A stretch of 64,000 bases of DNA from Corynebacterium spheniscorum (GCF_900113445.1 NZ_FOPJ01000009.1:38394-102393); one strand, 5' to 3'; shown: positions 9,360 through 19,775, numbered from the stretch's first letter. Notes: a model not told the origin generated them from the sequence alone. Program-made: numbers and translations.

Positions 9360-11417
9360 ATGAGTACCTCCCCGCGCACCCCAGCACCAGAGCTATCGGT
9401 GGCGCGGGTACTCCCACTTTTAGGGCTCGCGCACCTCGACCGACTCTTTGACTACCGCATCTCCACCAAACAAGATGCCGACGCCCAACCCGGGGTACGG
9501 GTGCGGGTACGTTTTGCTGGACGTTTGGTGGATGCGCTGCTTATTGAGCGCGTGGATACCCCAGAACATGATGGCGAACTGAAATTTTTAGAGCGCGTCA
9601 TCTCCCCAGAACAGGTGTATCCACCGCAACTGCAAAAGCTGGTGGACTCACTGGCGAAACGCTATGCCGGGGTGCGCTCGGATATTATTCGCTCCGCTAT
9701 CCCCAGCCGCCATGCCCGCGCGGAGAATACTCCCGCTTCTGAAGCGCTTAGCTGGGAGGAACTAGGGGAGGTCGCTGAACCTGATCTTTCGCCCTGGGCG
9801 GCTTATACCCATGGTCAATCCTTTGTTGATGCTGTACTTGCTGGCTCCCCGGCACGCGCAGCCTGGCAGATTGCCCCCGGTGAACATTGGGCCGGCGCCA
9901 TTGCGGCCCTGGCCACCAAAGTAGTACTCGATGGTGGCGGCGCCTTAGTGGTAGTGCCGGACCAACGCGATGTGGAAGTACTAGAACAAGCCTTCCGCGA
10001 ACATGTCTCAGCCAAACAATTGACCATCTTGCATGCCGGGTTAGGCCCGCAGGCACGTTACCGGCGTTACCTCAATATCCTGCATGGCCAAGGCCGCCTG
10101 GTGGTAGGTACCCGTAGTGCCGCTTTTGCGCCGGTGAAGAACCTCAAACTCTGCGTGCTGCTACATGATGGTGATGACAACCTGGTTGATCCGCGAGCGC
10201 CTTATCCGCATGCTCGGGAAGTGCTGACCACCCGCAGTGCTCAGGAGCATTGTGCGCTGATTCTTGGTGGGCATCATCGCACTGCGGAAACCCAGTTGTT
10301 GGTGGAATCTGGTTGGGCGCATGACCTTATTGCCCCACGGGAGGTGATTCGCGCGCGTAGCCCCTGGATTCGTGCGGTGGCGGATAGTGACTTTGAGTTA
10401 GAACGCGACCCACGGGCACGTTCTGCACGCTTACCCTTGATTGCGTTTGAGGCCTTGCGCGGTGGGTTGGAAAAAGAACTACCGGTGCTTATCCAGGTGC
10501 CGCGTAAGGGCTATGTGCCGACCTTGGCGTGCGGGGTATGCCGCACACCGGCGCGCTGCCGGCATTGCAATGGTCCGATGGGCTTACCGAGTACCGTAGA
10601 ACAGCATCCTCAAGAAGCTCATCTCCCCACCTGTCGTTGGTGTGGGCGCCCGGATACTCAGTACCGCTGCCATGCGTGTGGTTCCTTTAAGCTTCGCGCA
10701 GTGGTGTTGGGGGCTGAAAGAACTGCTGAAGAAATTGGGCGGGCATTCCCGCAGGTACCGGTGCACATGTCTGGTGGCAACCGCATTATTGATTACCTAG
10801 AGCAAGCCCCACAGATCGTGGTAGCCACTCCAGGGGCGGAACCCATTATCCAAGACGGCGGGCACTATGGTGCCGCAGTGATGGTGGATACCTGGGCCAC
10901 CTTAGGTCGCCAGGATTTACGGGCCACCGAAGACACCTTAGGTAAATGGGCGAGCGCCGCCACCATGGTGCGACACGATGGGGAAGTAGTGGTAGTTGCA
11001 GAAGCTTCCCTTGCGGTGGTGCAGGCGCTAATTACCTGGGATATGCGTGGTGCCGCGGCGCGTGAGTTAAGCCAACGCGCAGAAGTGCAGCTTCCCCCCA
11101 CGGTGCATATGGCGGCCATTGATGGTGCCACTGCGGCACTAGATACCCTGCTTGAGGTCGTGGAGCTACCGAAGGATGCTGAGGTTTTAGGGCCGGTGGA
11201 TCTACCACCGGGTACCACCTTGCCTGGGGAATATGACGAGAAGCGTTATGGCCCACCACAACGCCTACTGATCCGCACACCCTTGGGCCCACGTAATGAA
11301 TTGGGTGAGGCTTTAGGCCAAGCACAGGTGGCACGGTTTGGTCGCCGTGGCCGCACCCAGGGTGCTGGTGGGGACCTCCCACTACGTATCCAGGTTGATC
11401 CGGTGCGCGTGGGCTAA
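9360..11417 (+). CDS. priA: PriA-like primosomal protein, catalytically degenerate
   Basis: Homologue of the replication-restart helicase PriA (685 residues). The N-terminal DNA-binding part (SVARVLPLLGLAHLDRLFDYRI) and the eight-cysteine zinc region (CGVCRTPARCRHCNG and CRWCGRPDTQYRCHACGS, near residues 390-440) are intact. The helicase motifs are not: where E. coli PriA has the P-loop GVTGSGKT, this protein reads WQIAPGEHWAGAIAAL, and the DEEH box is replaced by LHDGDDNL. Loss of the ATPase motifs is known for actinobacterial PriA annotated as probable or putative helicase, so the gene is probably functional as a DNA-binding or primosome-loading factor, not as a helicase. ATG 9360 has no strong ribosome site. 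Confidence 0.9.
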   Translation: MSTSPRTPAPELSVARVLPLLGLAHLDRLFDYRISTKQDADAQPGVRVRVRFAGRLVDALLIERVDTPEHDGELKFLERVISPEQVYPPQLQKLVDSLAKRYAGVRSDIIRSAIPSRHARAENTPASEALSWEELGEVAEPDLSPWAAYTHGQSFVDAVLAGSPARAAWQIAPGEHWAGAIAALATKVVLDGGGALVVVPDQRDVEVLEQAFREHVSAKQLTILHAGLGPQARYRRYLNILHGQGRLVVGTRSAAFAPVKNLKLCVLLHDGDDNLVDPRAPYPHAREVLTTRSAQEHCALILGGHHRTAETQLLVESGWAHDLIAPREVIRARSPWIRAVADSDFELERDPRARSARLPLIAFEALRGGLEKELPVLIQVPRKGYVPTLACGVCRTPARCRHCNGPMGLPSTVEQHPQEAHLPTCRWCGRPDTQYRCHACGSFKLRAVVLGAERTAEEIGRAFPQVPVHMSGGNRIIDYLEQAPQIVVATPGAEPIIQDGGHYGAAVMVDTWATLGRQDLRATEDTLGKWASAATMVRHDGEVVVVAEASLAVVQALITWDMRGAAARELSQRAEVQLPPTVHMAAIDGATAALDTLLEVVELPKDAEVLGPVDLPPGTTLPGEYDEKRYGPPQRLLIRTPLGPRNELGEALGQAQVARFGRRGRTQGAGGDLPLRIQVDPVRVG

Positions 11418-11482
11418 ACTTCCCACCTAGAAACCCCCGGAAGTTATTTCGCAGCTGAGAGAAAGATACCCCGCCTAAAAGC

Positions 11483-11986
11483 ATGAGCATTCGACCTATC
11501 CGAATTTTCGGTGACCCCGTTCTTCTAAGCCGAGCCGAAGAAGTCACGACCTTCGATGATTCCTTAGCCCAGCTGGTGCAGGACATGCTCGACACCATGG
11601 ATGACGCTGGTGGTGTTGGGCTTGCCGCCAACCAAATTGGCATTCTTAAGCGGGTGTTCGTCTTCGACTGTTCCCATACCGATGGTGGGCTACGCGGGCA
11701 CATCATTAACCCCGTGTGGGAAGCCATCGGGGAAGAAACCCAAACCGGCCGCGAAGGATGCCTATCCATCCCCGGTATCTCCAAGGAAACTGAACGCTAC
11801 CTACAGGTGAAGGTCAGTGGCCAGGACAAGGAAGGAAAACCGATCTCCATGGTGGCTTCCGGTTTGATGGCTCGCTGCATTCAGCATGAAAGTGACCATT
11901 TAGATGGGGTGCTCTTCTTGAAGCGCTTAACCCCGGAGAAAAGAAAAGAAGCAATGCGCGAAATCCGCGAATCCGATTGGTTCTAA
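11483..11986 (+). CDS. def: peptide deformylase
   Basis: Metalloenzyme that removes the formyl group from the N-terminal methionine of new proteins. All three family motifs are present in 167 residues: GVGLAANQIG at 44-53, EGCLS at 91-95 (metal-binding Cys) and QHESDH at 134-139 (metal-binding His pair and catalytic Glu). The gene is followed after 97 bases by fmt, which installs the formyl group this enzyme removes; the pair is a common bacterial arrangement. An A5T5 tract at 12020-12029 lies in the gap. Confidence 0.97.
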   Translation: MSIRPIRIFGDPVLLSRAEEVTTFDDSLAQLVQDMLDTMDDAGGVGLAANQIGILKRVFVFDCSHTDGGLRGHIINPVWEAIGEETQTGREGCLSIPGISKETERYLQVKVSGQDKEGKPISMVASGLMARCIQHESDHLDGVLFLKRLTPEKRKEAMREIRESDWF

Positions 11987-12083
11987 CCGCGCCAATCATC
12001 GGCCGCGCCCCGCGACCCGAAAAATTTTTCCACCCCGCCCCGCACCCGCCCGAAGCACCTTTAATCTGAGGACCTAAATTTTT

Positions 12084-13067
12084 ATGCGCCTTGTTTTCGC
12101 CGGAACCCCGGAACCGGCTGTACCCGCCCTAGAAGCCCTCATTGCCTCCAACCACGAGGTAGTAGCAGTGATCTGCCGCCCCGATGCCCGCAAAGGCCGC
12201 GGCCGTAGTCTGCACCCCTGCCCGGTGAAGGAAACCGCCCTCGCCCACGGCATCGAAGTGCTCACCCCCAGCACCTTAAAACCCGGTACCGAAGATGGTG
12301 AGATGCTGCGCACCCGCCTAAAAGAATTAGCACCGGAATGCTTACCGGTGGTCGCCTACGGCAACCTCATCACCAAAGACCTACTGGATGTCGCCCCACA
12401 TGGTTGGGTGAACCTGCACTTTTCCTTACTCCCGCAGTGGCGCGGAGCCGCCCCGGTGCAGGCAGCGATTTTGCATGGCGATGACATTAGCGGCGCAAGC
12501 ACCTTCCGGATTGAAGAAGGTTTAGACACCGGCCCGGTATTTGGTACCATCACGGAAAATATTTTACCCGAGGATAACGCCGATAACCTGCTGGAACGCT
12601 TGGCTTATCGCGGCGCGGAACTCTTGGTCGCCACCATGGATGGGCTTGCTGAAGGTACGCTTCGCCCCCAACCCCAAGAAGGCGAAGCCAGCTACGCCCC
12701 GAAGCTCAGCACCGAAGAAGCCCGCATCAACTGGGATACCCCGGATTTCGCGATTGATCGCCATATCCGCGCCTACACACCAGCCCCAGGTGCCTGGACC
12801 ACTCTGGATGAGCAACGCTTCAAGATCGGGGTGGCCAAGCCCTTGAGCAGCCAGCTAAAACTCAGCGATGAGGAGGCCGCCAAGCTAGAAGCAGGGCTTG
12901 CCCCCGGCGCATTGCTCTTTACCCGCCGCCACGTGTTCGCAGGTACCGCCACCAAGCCGGTGGAGTTAGTGAAGGTTCAGCCGATGGGGAAGAAGATGAT
13001 GAATGCCGCTGATTGGGCCCGCGGCCTAGCTGGTAATCAAGATGCCCAGGAGATGGTGCTGCGATGA
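12084..13067 (+). CDS. fmt: methionyl-tRNA formyltransferase
   Basis: Transfers a formyl group from 10-formyl-tetrahydrofolate to initiator Met-tRNA. The 327-residue protein has the N-terminal hydrolase-like catalytic domain with Asn110 and His112 in [15 protein letters not shown], Asp148 in EEGLDTGPV (the counterparts of the E. coli Asn108/His110/Asp146 triad), and a C-terminal OB-fold domain from about residue 205. The stop overlaps the rsmB start by four bases (ATGA), indicating coupling. Confidence 0.97.
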   Translation: MRLVFAGTPEPAVPALEALIASNHEVVAVICRPDARKGRGRSLHPCPVKETALAHGIEVLTPSTLKPGTEDGEMLRTRLKELAPECLPVVAYGNLITKDLLDVAPHGWVNLHFSLLPQWRGAAPVQAAILHGDDISGASTFRIEEGLDTGPVFGTITENILPEDNADNLLERLAYRGAELLVATMDGLAEGTLRPQPQEGEASYAPKLSTEEARINWDTPDFAIDRHIRAYTPAPGAWTTLDEQRFKIGVAKPLSSQLKLSDEEAAKLEAGLAPGALLFTRRHVFAGTATKPVELVKVQPMGKKMMNAADWARGLAGNQDAQEMVLR

Positions 13068-14626
13068 GCTCTTTAAATTCCTCTGGTGGTTTCCGTTCGC
13101 GCACCAAGCGCGGTGCAGCCGCAGATAAACAGGACGGCACACCCAAGCGTGAGAGCGGACAACGCCGCGAAGGCCACCGCGAAGGCCACCGCCCTCCCCA
13201 CAACAACACCCGCAATAACCCCCAACGCACCAAACCCGAACGCAACAACAACACCCACCACCGCCCGCGCCGCTCCTCAGTCGACCCCGCCCGCGTGGTC
13301 GCCCTCGAGGTCCTCCGCCGAGTCAGCGAAGACGATGCCTACGCCAACCTGGTGCTACCAGGCCTCCTCAAAGAAGAAGGTGTCCGCGGCCGCGACGCCG
13401 CCTTCGCCACCGAAGTCACCTATGGCACCCTGCGGCATCTGGGAGTATTGGATGAAATCATCCAAGACTGCTCCACCCGCGATATCTTCCGCCTTGATGA
13501 TGGTGTCCTCGATGCCCTTCGCCTCGGCGTCTACCAGCTGCTTTATACCCGCGTAAGCCCGCACGCCGCAGTAGATACCACCGTCACCCTGGTAGAAGAG
13601 CAATGCTCCCCACGCGGCAAGGGCTTCGCCAATGCGGTGATGCGCGCAGTCTCCAAGCACCCGTTGGAATGGTGGCTTGATCGCCTCCAACCCCAAGGCG
13701 AAATCGCCGCCATTGCCTTTAAAGAATCGCACCCCACCTGGATCGCCGAAAGCTTCGCCAAAGCACTAGGCATCGGGGAACTCGCCGAAGCCCTCAAGGC
13801 TGACTCCGAACGCCCCCAGGTGCATCTCGTTGCCCGCCCCGGCGAAATCACCGCCGAAGAACTCGCCCTAATTACCGGTGGTGAGGTAGGACAGTATTCG
13901 CCCTATGCGGTGCGGCTCAGCGAAGGCGCCCCGAAGGATCTGGACGTTATCCGCGAAGGACTTGCCGGAGTCCAAGATGAAGGCAGCCAACTCATCGCCC
14001 GCGCCCTCGTAGAAGGCGCAGTTGAAGGCGAAGATCAGGGTCGTTGGCTTGACCTCTGCGCCGGCCCAGGCGGTAAAACCGCACTGATCGCCTCCCTGGC
14101 ACGCATCGACCAGGCCCACGTGGATGCCGTAGAGATCTCCGAGCACCGCGCCAAACTCGTGCGCCAGGCCACTACCAATGTCCAAGATGTCTGCGATGTC
14201 CATATTGCCGATGGCCGCAACCCCGGCCTTAACCCCGGCTATGACCGCGTGCTCGTAGACGCCCCCTGCTCCGGCTTGGGTTCGCTTCGCCGCCGCCCAG
14301 AAGCCCGCTGGCGCAAACGCGAATCCGATATCGCCGAGCTCACCAGCCTCCAAAGAGAACTCCTCGAAAGCGCAGTGAAGCTCACCCGCCCCGGCGGCCT
14401 GATTATTTACTCCACTTGCTCCCCGGATCTTCGTGAAACCCGCGGGGTGGTGGATTGGGCCATCAGCAATCTCGGCGTTGAAGAACTCAATGCCCACATC
14501 CTTGTCCCCAATATGGAGTCCGTCGGCAGCTACCCATCGGTACAAATGTGGCCGCATCGCCACGGCACTGATGCCATGTTCTTCGCCGCCTTAAGGCTCC
14601 CAGCTACAAGCTCTGACCAAGGGTAG
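13064..14626 (+). CDS. rsmB: 16S rRNA (cytosine-967-C5)-methyltransferase
   Basis: SAM-dependent methyltransferase for C967 of 16S rRNA (Sun/Fmu family), 520 residues. An NusB-like RNA-binding domain occupies about residues 75-220; the catalytic domain has the SAM loop [15 protein letters not shown] near residue 327, the motif IV cysteine in [19 protein letters not shown] near residue 400, and the motif VI cysteine in STCSP near residue 448. The first 70 or so residues are an extension rich in Arg, Asn and His (for example [12 protein letters not shown]) that probably is disordered and RNA-binding. It sits between fmt and rpe, as in other corynebacteria. Confidence 0.95.
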   Translation: MSSLNSSGGFRSRTKRGAAADKQDGTPKRESGQRREGHREGHRPPHNNTRNNPQRTKPERNNNTHHRPRRSSVDPARVVALEVLRRVSEDDAYANLVLPGLLKEEGVRGRDAAFATEVTYGTLRHLGVLDEIIQDCSTRDIFRLDDGVLDALRLGVYQLLYTRVSPHAAVDTTVTLVEEQCSPRGKGFANAVMRAVSKHPLEWWLDRLQPQGEIAAIAFKESHPTWIAESFAKALGIGELAEALKADSERPQVHLVARPGEITAEELALITGGEVGQYSPYAVRLSEGAPKDLDVIREGLAGVQDEGSQLIARALVEGAVEGEDQGRWLDLCAGPGGKTALIASLARIDQAHVDAVEISEHRAKLVRQATTNVQDVCDVHIADGRNPGLNPGYDRVLVDAPCSGLGSLRRRPEARWRKRESDIAELTSLQRELLESAVKLTRPGGLIIYSTCSPDLRETRGVVDWAISNLGVEELNAHILVPNMESVGSYPSVQMWPHRHGTDAMFFAALRLPATSSDQG

Positions 14627-14637
14627 GATCACGGAAT

Positions 14638-15351
14638 ATGACCACTCCCACAAACAATCCCACAGCTACTCCCGGCACCCCCAACGCCTCCAACGCCCCG
14701 ATTATCGCGCCTTCCATCCTCGCCGCGAACTTCGCACATCTGGACCGCGAAATCGAAGCCATCAGCAATGCCGACTGGATCCACGTCGACATTATGGACG
14801 GCCACTTCGTCCCCAACCTCTCCTTCGGCCCGGATGTCACCGCCACGGTCAATAAGCTCACCGATAAAACTCTCGACGTCCACCTCATGATCGAAAACCC
14901 CGAAAAGTGGGTGGAGCGCTATATCGAGGCCGGCGCCGATACCGTCATCTTCCACGTCGAAGCCACCAACAACCCCGCCGCCCTGGCCGATCGCATCCGC
15001 GAACTCGGCGCCCGCAGTGCCTTCTCGCTTCGCCCCGGCACCCCGATTGAGGACTACCTCGATATCCTCGAGCACTTCGATGAGGTGCTCATTATGTCCG
15101 TGGAACCGGGCTTCGGCGGTCAATCCTTCATGCCTGATCAGCTGGAGAAGGTCCGCACCTTGCGCCGGATCATTGATGAAAAAGGCCTGGATATCACCAT
15201 CGAAATTGATGGCGGTATTAGCCTCGACACCATTGCTGCGGCCGCTGAGGCTGGCTGCGATGCCTTCGTCGCAGGTTCTGCGGTGTACAAGGCCGAGGAT
15301 CCCAACCAGATGATCCAGGAGCTCCGCAACACCGCCGCCGCCGTACGCTAA
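14638..15351 (+). CDS. rpe: ribulose-phosphate 3-epimerase
   Basis: Interconverts ribulose 5-phosphate and xylulose 5-phosphate in the pentose phosphate pathway; TIM barrel of 237 residues. Motifs seen: PSILAANFAHLDREI near residue 25, the metal-binding HVDIMDGHFVPN near residue 45, HLMIENP near residue 82, SVEPGFGGQSF near residue 150 and EIDGGI near residue 190. The N-terminal 20 residues are a Thr/Asn/Pro-rich extension. The gene precedes ribD, and ribulose 5-phosphate is also the RibB substrate, so the neighbourhood is metabolically linked. Confidence 0.97.
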   Translation: MTTPTNNPTATPGTPNASNAPIIAPSILAANFAHLDREIEAISNADWIHVDIMDGHFVPNLSFGPDVTATVNKLTDKTLDVHLMIENPEKWVERYIEAGADTVIFHVEATNNPAALADRIRELGARSAFSLRPGTPIEDYLDILEHFDEVLIMSVEPGFGGQSFMPDQLEKVRTLRRIIDEKGLDITIEIDGGISLDTIAAAAEAGCDAFVAGSAVYKAEDPNQMIQELRNTAAAVR

Positions 15352-15393
15352 AACATCCCCACAAAACCCATACACGCAACCCCAAGGAGCTAC

Positions 15394-16437
15394 GTGCCAC
15401 AACCCACCGCGCTCATCACCCCGGGTGACCTCAGCCCCGCCGAAGCCCACGCCCTCGAGCAGGCTCTCCAGGCGGGCGCACTGGTCAAGGGCACAACCAG
15501 CCCCAACCCCCCGGTCGGCGCTGCAATCTTAAGCGCCGAAGGTGAACTCTGTGGCGTTGGCGGCACCCAACCCACCGGTGGCCCGCACGCCGAAATCATC
15601 GCACTCGCCCAAGCCGGCAGCATGTCCCGCGGCGGCACCGCCATCGTCACCTTGGAACCCTGCCGACACACCGGGCGCACCGGGCCGTGTACCCAGGCGC
15701 TCCACAAAGCCGGCATCGCCAAAGTCATCTTCATCCACGCCGACCCCATGCGCGAAGCCGCCGGTGGCGCCCAGGAACTCCAAGCCCAGGGCATTAAGGT
15801 CGCCCAACTCCAACTCGAGGTTCCGGAACTTCAACCGTGGCTCAGCAGCGTCCGCCTCGGCCGCCCGCACATCACCCTTAAAATCGCCCAAACCTTGGAT
15901 GGTTTCACCAGTGCCGCCGACGGCACCAGCCAATGGATCACCGGCCCCGCGGCACGTGAAAATGTGCACCAGGACCGCTGCACCCGCGACGCCATCATCA
16001 TCGGCACTGGCACCGCACTCGCCGATAATCCTTCACTCACCGCGCGCACCCCCAGCGGCGAGCTCTACCCCGAACAACCGCTGCGCATCGTCATCGGCTC
16101 GCGCCCCATCAACGAACTCATGCCCCAAGGAAACCTCGCTGAACTGGGATTTCTCCAATTCCCAGATATCCCGAGCATGCTTTCCGAGATCGAGTCCCTA
16201 GGTCTGCGCGATGTGCTGGTCGAAGGCGGCCCCCGTTTGGCGGGCAGCTTCCTCCAAGCGCGAGTAGTCGACGCCTTACGCGTCTACATTGCCCCCAAAC
16301 TCCTCGGGTCTGGTACCCCCAGCACCCTCGGCGCCGGGGTCAACACCCTCATCGAGGCGCACGAGTTTGAACTACGCTCCACCACCGTTTTAGGCGAAGA
16401 TATCTTAGCGCTCTATCAGCGGCGTAACCCCTCATAG
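15394..16437 (+). CDS. ribD: bifunctional diaminohydroxyphosphoribosylaminopyrimidine deaminase / 5-amino-6-(5-phosphoribosylamino)uracil reductase
   Basis: Second and third steps of riboflavin synthesis. The N-terminal deaminase domain has the zinc site in GGPHAEIIAL (catalytic His-Ala-Glu, near residue 65) and EPCRHTGRTGPCTQAL (two Cys, near residue 90). The C-terminal reductase domain starts near residue 155 (RPHITLKIAQTLDG) and ends with LLVEGG-like VLVEGGPRLAGSF near residue 275. GTG 15394 has AAGGAG eight bases upstream. It leads the ribD-ribE-ribBA-ribH operon; the gap from rpe is only 42 bases, too short for an FMN riboswitch. Confidence 0.96.
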   Translation: MPQPTALITPGDLSPAEAHALEQALQAGALVKGTTSPNPPVGAAILSAEGELCGVGGTQPTGGPHAEIIALAQAGSMSRGGTAIVTLEPCRHTGRTGPCTQALHKAGIAKVIFIHADPMREAAGGAQELQAQGIKVAQLQLEVPELQPWLSSVRLGRPHITLKIAQTLDGFTSAADGTSQWITGPAARENVHQDRCTRDAIIIGTGTALADNPSLTARTPSGELYPEQPLRIVIGSRPINELMPQGNLAELGFLQFPDIPSMLSEIESLGLRDVLVEGGPRLAGSFLQARVVDALRVYIAPKLLGSGTPSTLGAGVNTLIEAHEFELRSTTVLGEDILALYQRRNPS

Positions 16438-16470
16438 AATTGTTTTTCAAGCAAAGGATCATCCACCAAG

Positions 16471-17124
16471 GTGTTTACCGGCATTGTCGAAGAAATAGGG
16501 CAGGTGCGTTCGCTGCGCGAATGCGCCGACTCCATCGTTATTTCCCTTAATTGCCAGCGCGTCATCGAAGGCGCCAACCGCGGGGACTCCATTGCGGTAT
16601 CCGGGGTGTGCCTCACGATCGTTGATTATGATGAGCACGGTTTTAGTGCCGATGTGATGAAAGAATCCCTTGAGCGCAGCAGCCTCGGGGCCCTTAAGGT
16701 GGGATCCCCGGTGAACCTGGAACGCGCGCTTGCCGTGGGGGATCGCCTCGGTGGCCACAATGTCCAAGGCCATGTGGATTGCACCAGCATCCTTATTTCT
16801 CGCACCCCTGGGGAGCGTTGGGAAGTCTTCCGCTTCGAGCTTCCCGAGGATTATCTGCCCTATGTGGTGGAAAAAGGTTCCATCGCCATTGATGGCACCT
16901 CTTTAACCATTAGTGCTCTCGGGGAAGATTTCTTCGAGGTTTCCTTAATCCCCACCACCTTAAAAGAGACCACCTTGGGTGGGTTAACTCCGGGTGATCG
17001 GGTCAACCTCGAATTCGATGTGGTTGGCAAATATATTTTGAGGGCCTTAAACCTTGGGTTGGTCACCCCGGAGTATTCAGAAGATACTGACCCCAGTGGC
17101 TCATTAGTAGGGGAGTCGGACTAA
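16471..17124 (+). CDS. ribE: riboflavin synthase alpha chain
   Basis: Dismutates two 6,7-dimethyl-8-ribityllumazine molecules to riboflavin. The 217-residue protein shows the internal duplication of the family: barrel 1 starts with [11 protein letters not shown] and has GVCLTIV, barrel 2 starts near residue 100 with [10 protein letters not shown] and has GTSLTIS. Start GTG 16471 lies 33 bases after ribD with AAAGGA upstream. The symbol ribC is also in use for this enzyme in Gram-positives. Confidence 0.96.
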   Translation: MFTGIVEEIGQVRSLRECADSIVISLNCQRVIEGANRGDSIAVSGVCLTIVDYDEHGFSADVMKESLERSSLGALKVGSPVNLERALAVGDRLGGHNVQGHVDCTSILISRTPGERWEVFRFELPEDYLPYVVEKGSIAIDGTSLTISALGEDFFEVSLIPTTLKETTLGGLTPGDRVNLEFDVVGKYILRALNLGLVTPEYSEDTDPSGSLVGESD

Positions 17125-17135
17125 GGTTGTCGAAC

Positions 17136-18449
17136 GTGACTGAGGGAATCGAGCAGCGGGCCGAAACCGGTATCTCGCTGGATAGCGTAGAAGAGGCCAT
17201 CGCCGACATTGCGGCTGGTAAGGCCGTGGTTGTGGTCGATGATGAAGATCGCGAAAACGAAGGCGACCTCATCTTCGCCGCCGAGAAAGCCACCCCTGAA
17301 CTGGTGGCCTTTATGGTGCGCTACTCCAGTGGCTATATTTGCGCCTCCCTCACCGGACCAGAATGCGAGCGCCTGAACCTACCAGCCATGGTGCAGCACA
17401 ATGAAGATGCCCGCGGCACCGCCTATACGGTCACGGTGGATGCCGCTACCGGCACCACCGGTATTTCCGCTAGCTCGCGGGCTGAAACCCTGCGCCGGCT
17501 CGCTGACCCAGAATGCGGGCCCGCTGATTTCACTCGCCCAGGCCATATCAACCCGCTGCGCGCCCGCAGCGGTGGTGTGCTGGTACGTGCCGGCCACACT
17601 GAAGCGGCAGTGGATCTCGCCCGCCTGGCCGGACTACGCCCAGCTGGGGTGCTGTGTGAGATTGTCTCCGAAGAAGACCCCACCGATATGGCACGCTCCG
17701 AGGAGCTCCGCGCTTTTGCCACCACCCACGGGCTGAAGATGATCTCCATTGAGCAGCTCATCGAGTGGCGCCTGGAACATGACGCCATGGTCACCCGCGA
17801 AGTAGAAACCATCCTCCCAACAGACCACGGCGTATTCCGCGCCATCGGTTTCACCAATGTGGTCGATGGGGTAGAACACGTGGCCCTAGTTGTTGGGGAA
17901 CCCGACCAGGATGGCGGGGAGAATGTTCCGGTGCGAGTGCACTCCGAATGCCTAACCGGCGATGTGTTTTCTTCCAGGCGCTGTGATTGCGGGCAGCAAC
18001 TCCATGCCTCCTTGGAGCTGCTTCAAAACGAGGGCCGCGGGGTGTTGCTTTATTTGCGTGGACAAGAAGGCCGCGGCATTGGGTTGATTTCCAAGTTGAA
18101 GGCTTATCGCCTCCAAGATGAGGGCATGGATACTGTGGATGCGAACCTGAGCCTCGGTTTACCCGCGGATGCCCGCGAATACACCTGCGCGGTGGATATG
18201 CTGCGCGACCTGGGCATCCATTCAGTGGATCTGCTCAGCAATAACCCAGAAAAGGCCGAGGCGCTGCGCGACGGCGGGGTGGCGGTGAATCACCGTATGA
18301 GCCTGCCGGTAGTAGTACATGATGATAATGTGCGCTACCTGCGCACCAAGCGTGATCGCATGGGCCATGATCTGCCAGCTTTGAATGAGTATGACCGTGA
18401 GCATGGTGAAGATAGCGAAGCTATGAACACCGCGGCGCATCAGCATTAA
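17136..18449 (+). CDS. ribBA: bifunctional 3,4-dihydroxy-2-butanone 4-phosphate synthase / GTP cyclohydrolase II
   Basis: Supplies both precursors of lumazine. The N-terminal RibB domain has the acidic metal-binding motif [11 protein letters not shown] near residue 35 and GHINPLRAR near residue 135; the C-terminal RibA domain has the zinc-binding [20 protein letters not shown] near residue 270 and [11 protein letters not shown] near residue 310. GTG 17136 (437 residues) has AAGG nine bases upstream; a TTG at 17127, three codons earlier, directly abuts the same AAGG and is less likely. It follows ribE after 11 bases. The acidic, His-rich C-terminus is not conserved. Confidence 0.96.
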   Translation: MTEGIEQRAETGISLDSVEEAIADIAAGKAVVVVDDEDRENEGDLIFAAEKATPELVAFMVRYSSGYICASLTGPECERLNLPAMVQHNEDARGTAYTVTVDAATGTTGISASSRAETLRRLADPECGPADFTRPGHINPLRARSGGVLVRAGHTEAAVDLARLAGLRPAGVLCEIVSEEDPTDMARSEELRAFATTHGLKMISIEQLIEWRLEHDAMVTREVETILPTDHGVFRAIGFTNVVDGVEHVALVVGEPDQDGGENVPVRVHSECLTGDVFSSRRCDCGQQLHASLELLQNEGRGVLLYLRGQEGRGIGLISKLKAYRLQDEGMDTVDANLSLGLPADAREYTCAVDMLRDLGIHSVDLLSNNPEKAEALRDGGVAVNHRMSLPVVVHDDNVRYLRTKRDRMGHDLPALNEYDREHGEDSEAMNTAAHQH

Positions 18450-18467
18450 GTGAAAGGGGAGTATCGC

Positions 18468-18947
18468 GTGAGCAAGGAAGGTTTACCCGAGGTCGCACAG
18501 GTGAAGGCCGAAGGCCTCAGCGTGGCTGTGGTTACCAGCAGTTGGAATGAAAAAATTTGTGACCGCCTGCATCAGCGCGCCATTGAGACCGCGAAGGCCT
18601 GTGGCGCGAAGGTGAAGGAATATCGCGTGATTGGTGCCTTGGAACTTCCCGTGGTGGTGCAGGAGGTTGCCAAGCATAATGATGCGGTGGTGGCTTTAGG
18701 CTGCGTGATTCGCGGCGGCACCCCGCACTTTGATTATGTCTGCGACTCCGTCACCCAAGGGCTGACCCGCATCGCTTTAGATAGCGCCACCCCGATCGGC
18801 AATGGGGTGCTCACCACCGATACTGAGCAACAAGCCATTGATCGCAGTGGGGCAGCGGGCGCTAGTGAAGATAAAGGTGCCGAGGCGATGATCGCGGCGC
18901 TGCACACGGCGGTGTTATTGGATAAAATCCGCCGCAGTGAGCCCTAG
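18468..18947 (+). CDS. ribH: 6,7-dimethyl-8-ribityllumazine synthase
   Basis: Condenses the RibD-pathway pyrimidine with 3,4-dihydroxybutanone phosphate; forms icosahedral or pentameric shells in other bacteria. In 159 residues it has the substrate-binding [11 protein letters not shown], the catalytic-His region [17 protein letters not shown] and [15 protein letters not shown] chose GTG 18468 because AAAGGGGAG (18453-18461) lies just before it; a GTG at 18450 right at the ribBA stop would absorb that ribosome site. Last enzyme gene of the rib operon. Confidence 0.95.
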   Translation: MSKEGLPEVAQVKAEGLSVAVVTSSWNEKICDRLHQRAIETAKACGAKVKEYRVIGALELPVVVQEVAKHNDAVVALGCVIRGGTPHFDYVCDSVTQGLTRIALDSATPIGNGVLTTDTEQQAIDRSGAAGASEDKGAEAMIAALHTAVLLDKIRRSEP

Positions 18948-19000
18948 ACTTGCTCTAGCGAAGTTTTTGAAGGAATGTATATTCAGCTTTAAGACCCAAC

Positions 19001-19019
19001 GCCCCGGCATACCCGGGGC
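19001..19019 (+). other. GC-rich hairpin between ribH and the PH-domain gene
   Basis: Perfect 7-bp stem GCCCCGG / CCGGGGC with a CATAC loop, 53 bases after ribH. No T run follows, so termination is doubtful; it may only damp read-through or stabilise the upstream message. Confidence 0.4.
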
Positions 19020-19091
19020 AATAAGCACCCCCCGCACAGCACAGCCGCGCAGAACCTCGCAAAAAGGGGGGAAAGGACGCAGTAGAAGGTT

Positions 19092-19658
19092 ATGGCCACC
19101 AGCAACCAGCCCACACAGCCAGAATCCCCCGCACAGCAGGACAGTGCCAAGCCTGCTGTTAATACCCGGCAATTGCAGGAATACACTGCCGCGGATGCCG
19201 CACTAACCACCGATAAACCCTGGGAGTTAGTGGTCACCTCCAAGAAGCTCAAGCAATTGGCCATCGCGGTGGCCATCTTCGTGATCATCATCCACATTTT
19301 CATGGCCGTGGTGGTGGGCATTGGCTACACCGGTGCGGCAGTCACCCCCATTGATCAATGGGCCTTCTTCGGGGTGGGCATCATCATTGCGGTGCTGGGC
19401 TACCTCGCATTCTCCCGCCCCCGCGTGCGGGTCAACGCTGATGGGGTAGATGTGCGCAATATTATTGGTTCGCGTTTTTACCCCTGGGCGGTGATCTACG
19501 GGCTGAGCTTCCCCGAGGGTTCGCGGATGGCCCGCCTGGAGCTCCCGGACTTTGAGTTCGTACCGCTATGGGCTTTCCAATCCGCCGATCACGGCAGCAT
19601 TGTGGATAATGTGTCGAAGTTCCGGGAATTAGAAGCCCAATACATGCCCCAAGATTAA
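19092..19658 (+). CDS. membrane-anchored PH-domain protein of unknown role
   Basis: A 188-residue protein with a polar 50-residue N-terminus, two membrane helices (about residues 55-78, LAIAVAIFVIIIHIFMAVVV, and 92-108, FFGVGIIIAVLGYLAF) and a C-terminal domain of the bacterial PH type (RPRVRVNADGVDVRNIIGSRFYPWAVIYG), with the short RMARLELPDFEFVPL strand typical of this small family. Proteins like this follow ribH in corynebacteria and mycobacteria; the function is unknown and I see no reason to link it to riboflavin chemistry beyond position. GTTATGG context gives ATG 19092, with GGGGGGAAAGGA about 12 bases upstream as ribosome site. Confidence 0.85.
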   Translation: MATSNQPTQPESPAQQDSAKPAVNTRQLQEYTAADAALTTDKPWELVVTSKKLKQLAIAVAIFVIIIHIFMAVVVGIGYTGAAVTPIDQWAFFGVGIIIAVLGYLAFSRPRVRVNADGVDVRNIIGSRFYPWAVIYGLSFPEGSRMARLELPDFEFVPLWAFQSADHGSIVDNVSKFRELEAQYMPQD

Positions 19659-19775
19659 GGCGCGGCATACCCAAGGCCCCCGCACACCCTGCACAATCAG
19701 TGCCCTACCGTGGGCCCTGGGATCTCGATTATTGCCCTAGATTATTCGTAGAAAGGCACATTGTAGTTCTTCACC

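Noticed and set aside
15352..15393. FMN riboswitch before ribD
   Set aside because: The gap is 42 bases, far too short for the element, and nothing like it is seen before the later rib genes.
14629..15450. 273-codon minus-strand frame opposite rpe
   Set aside because: Gly/Val/His-rich translation of the antisense strand; rpe is complete with all motifs on the plus strand.
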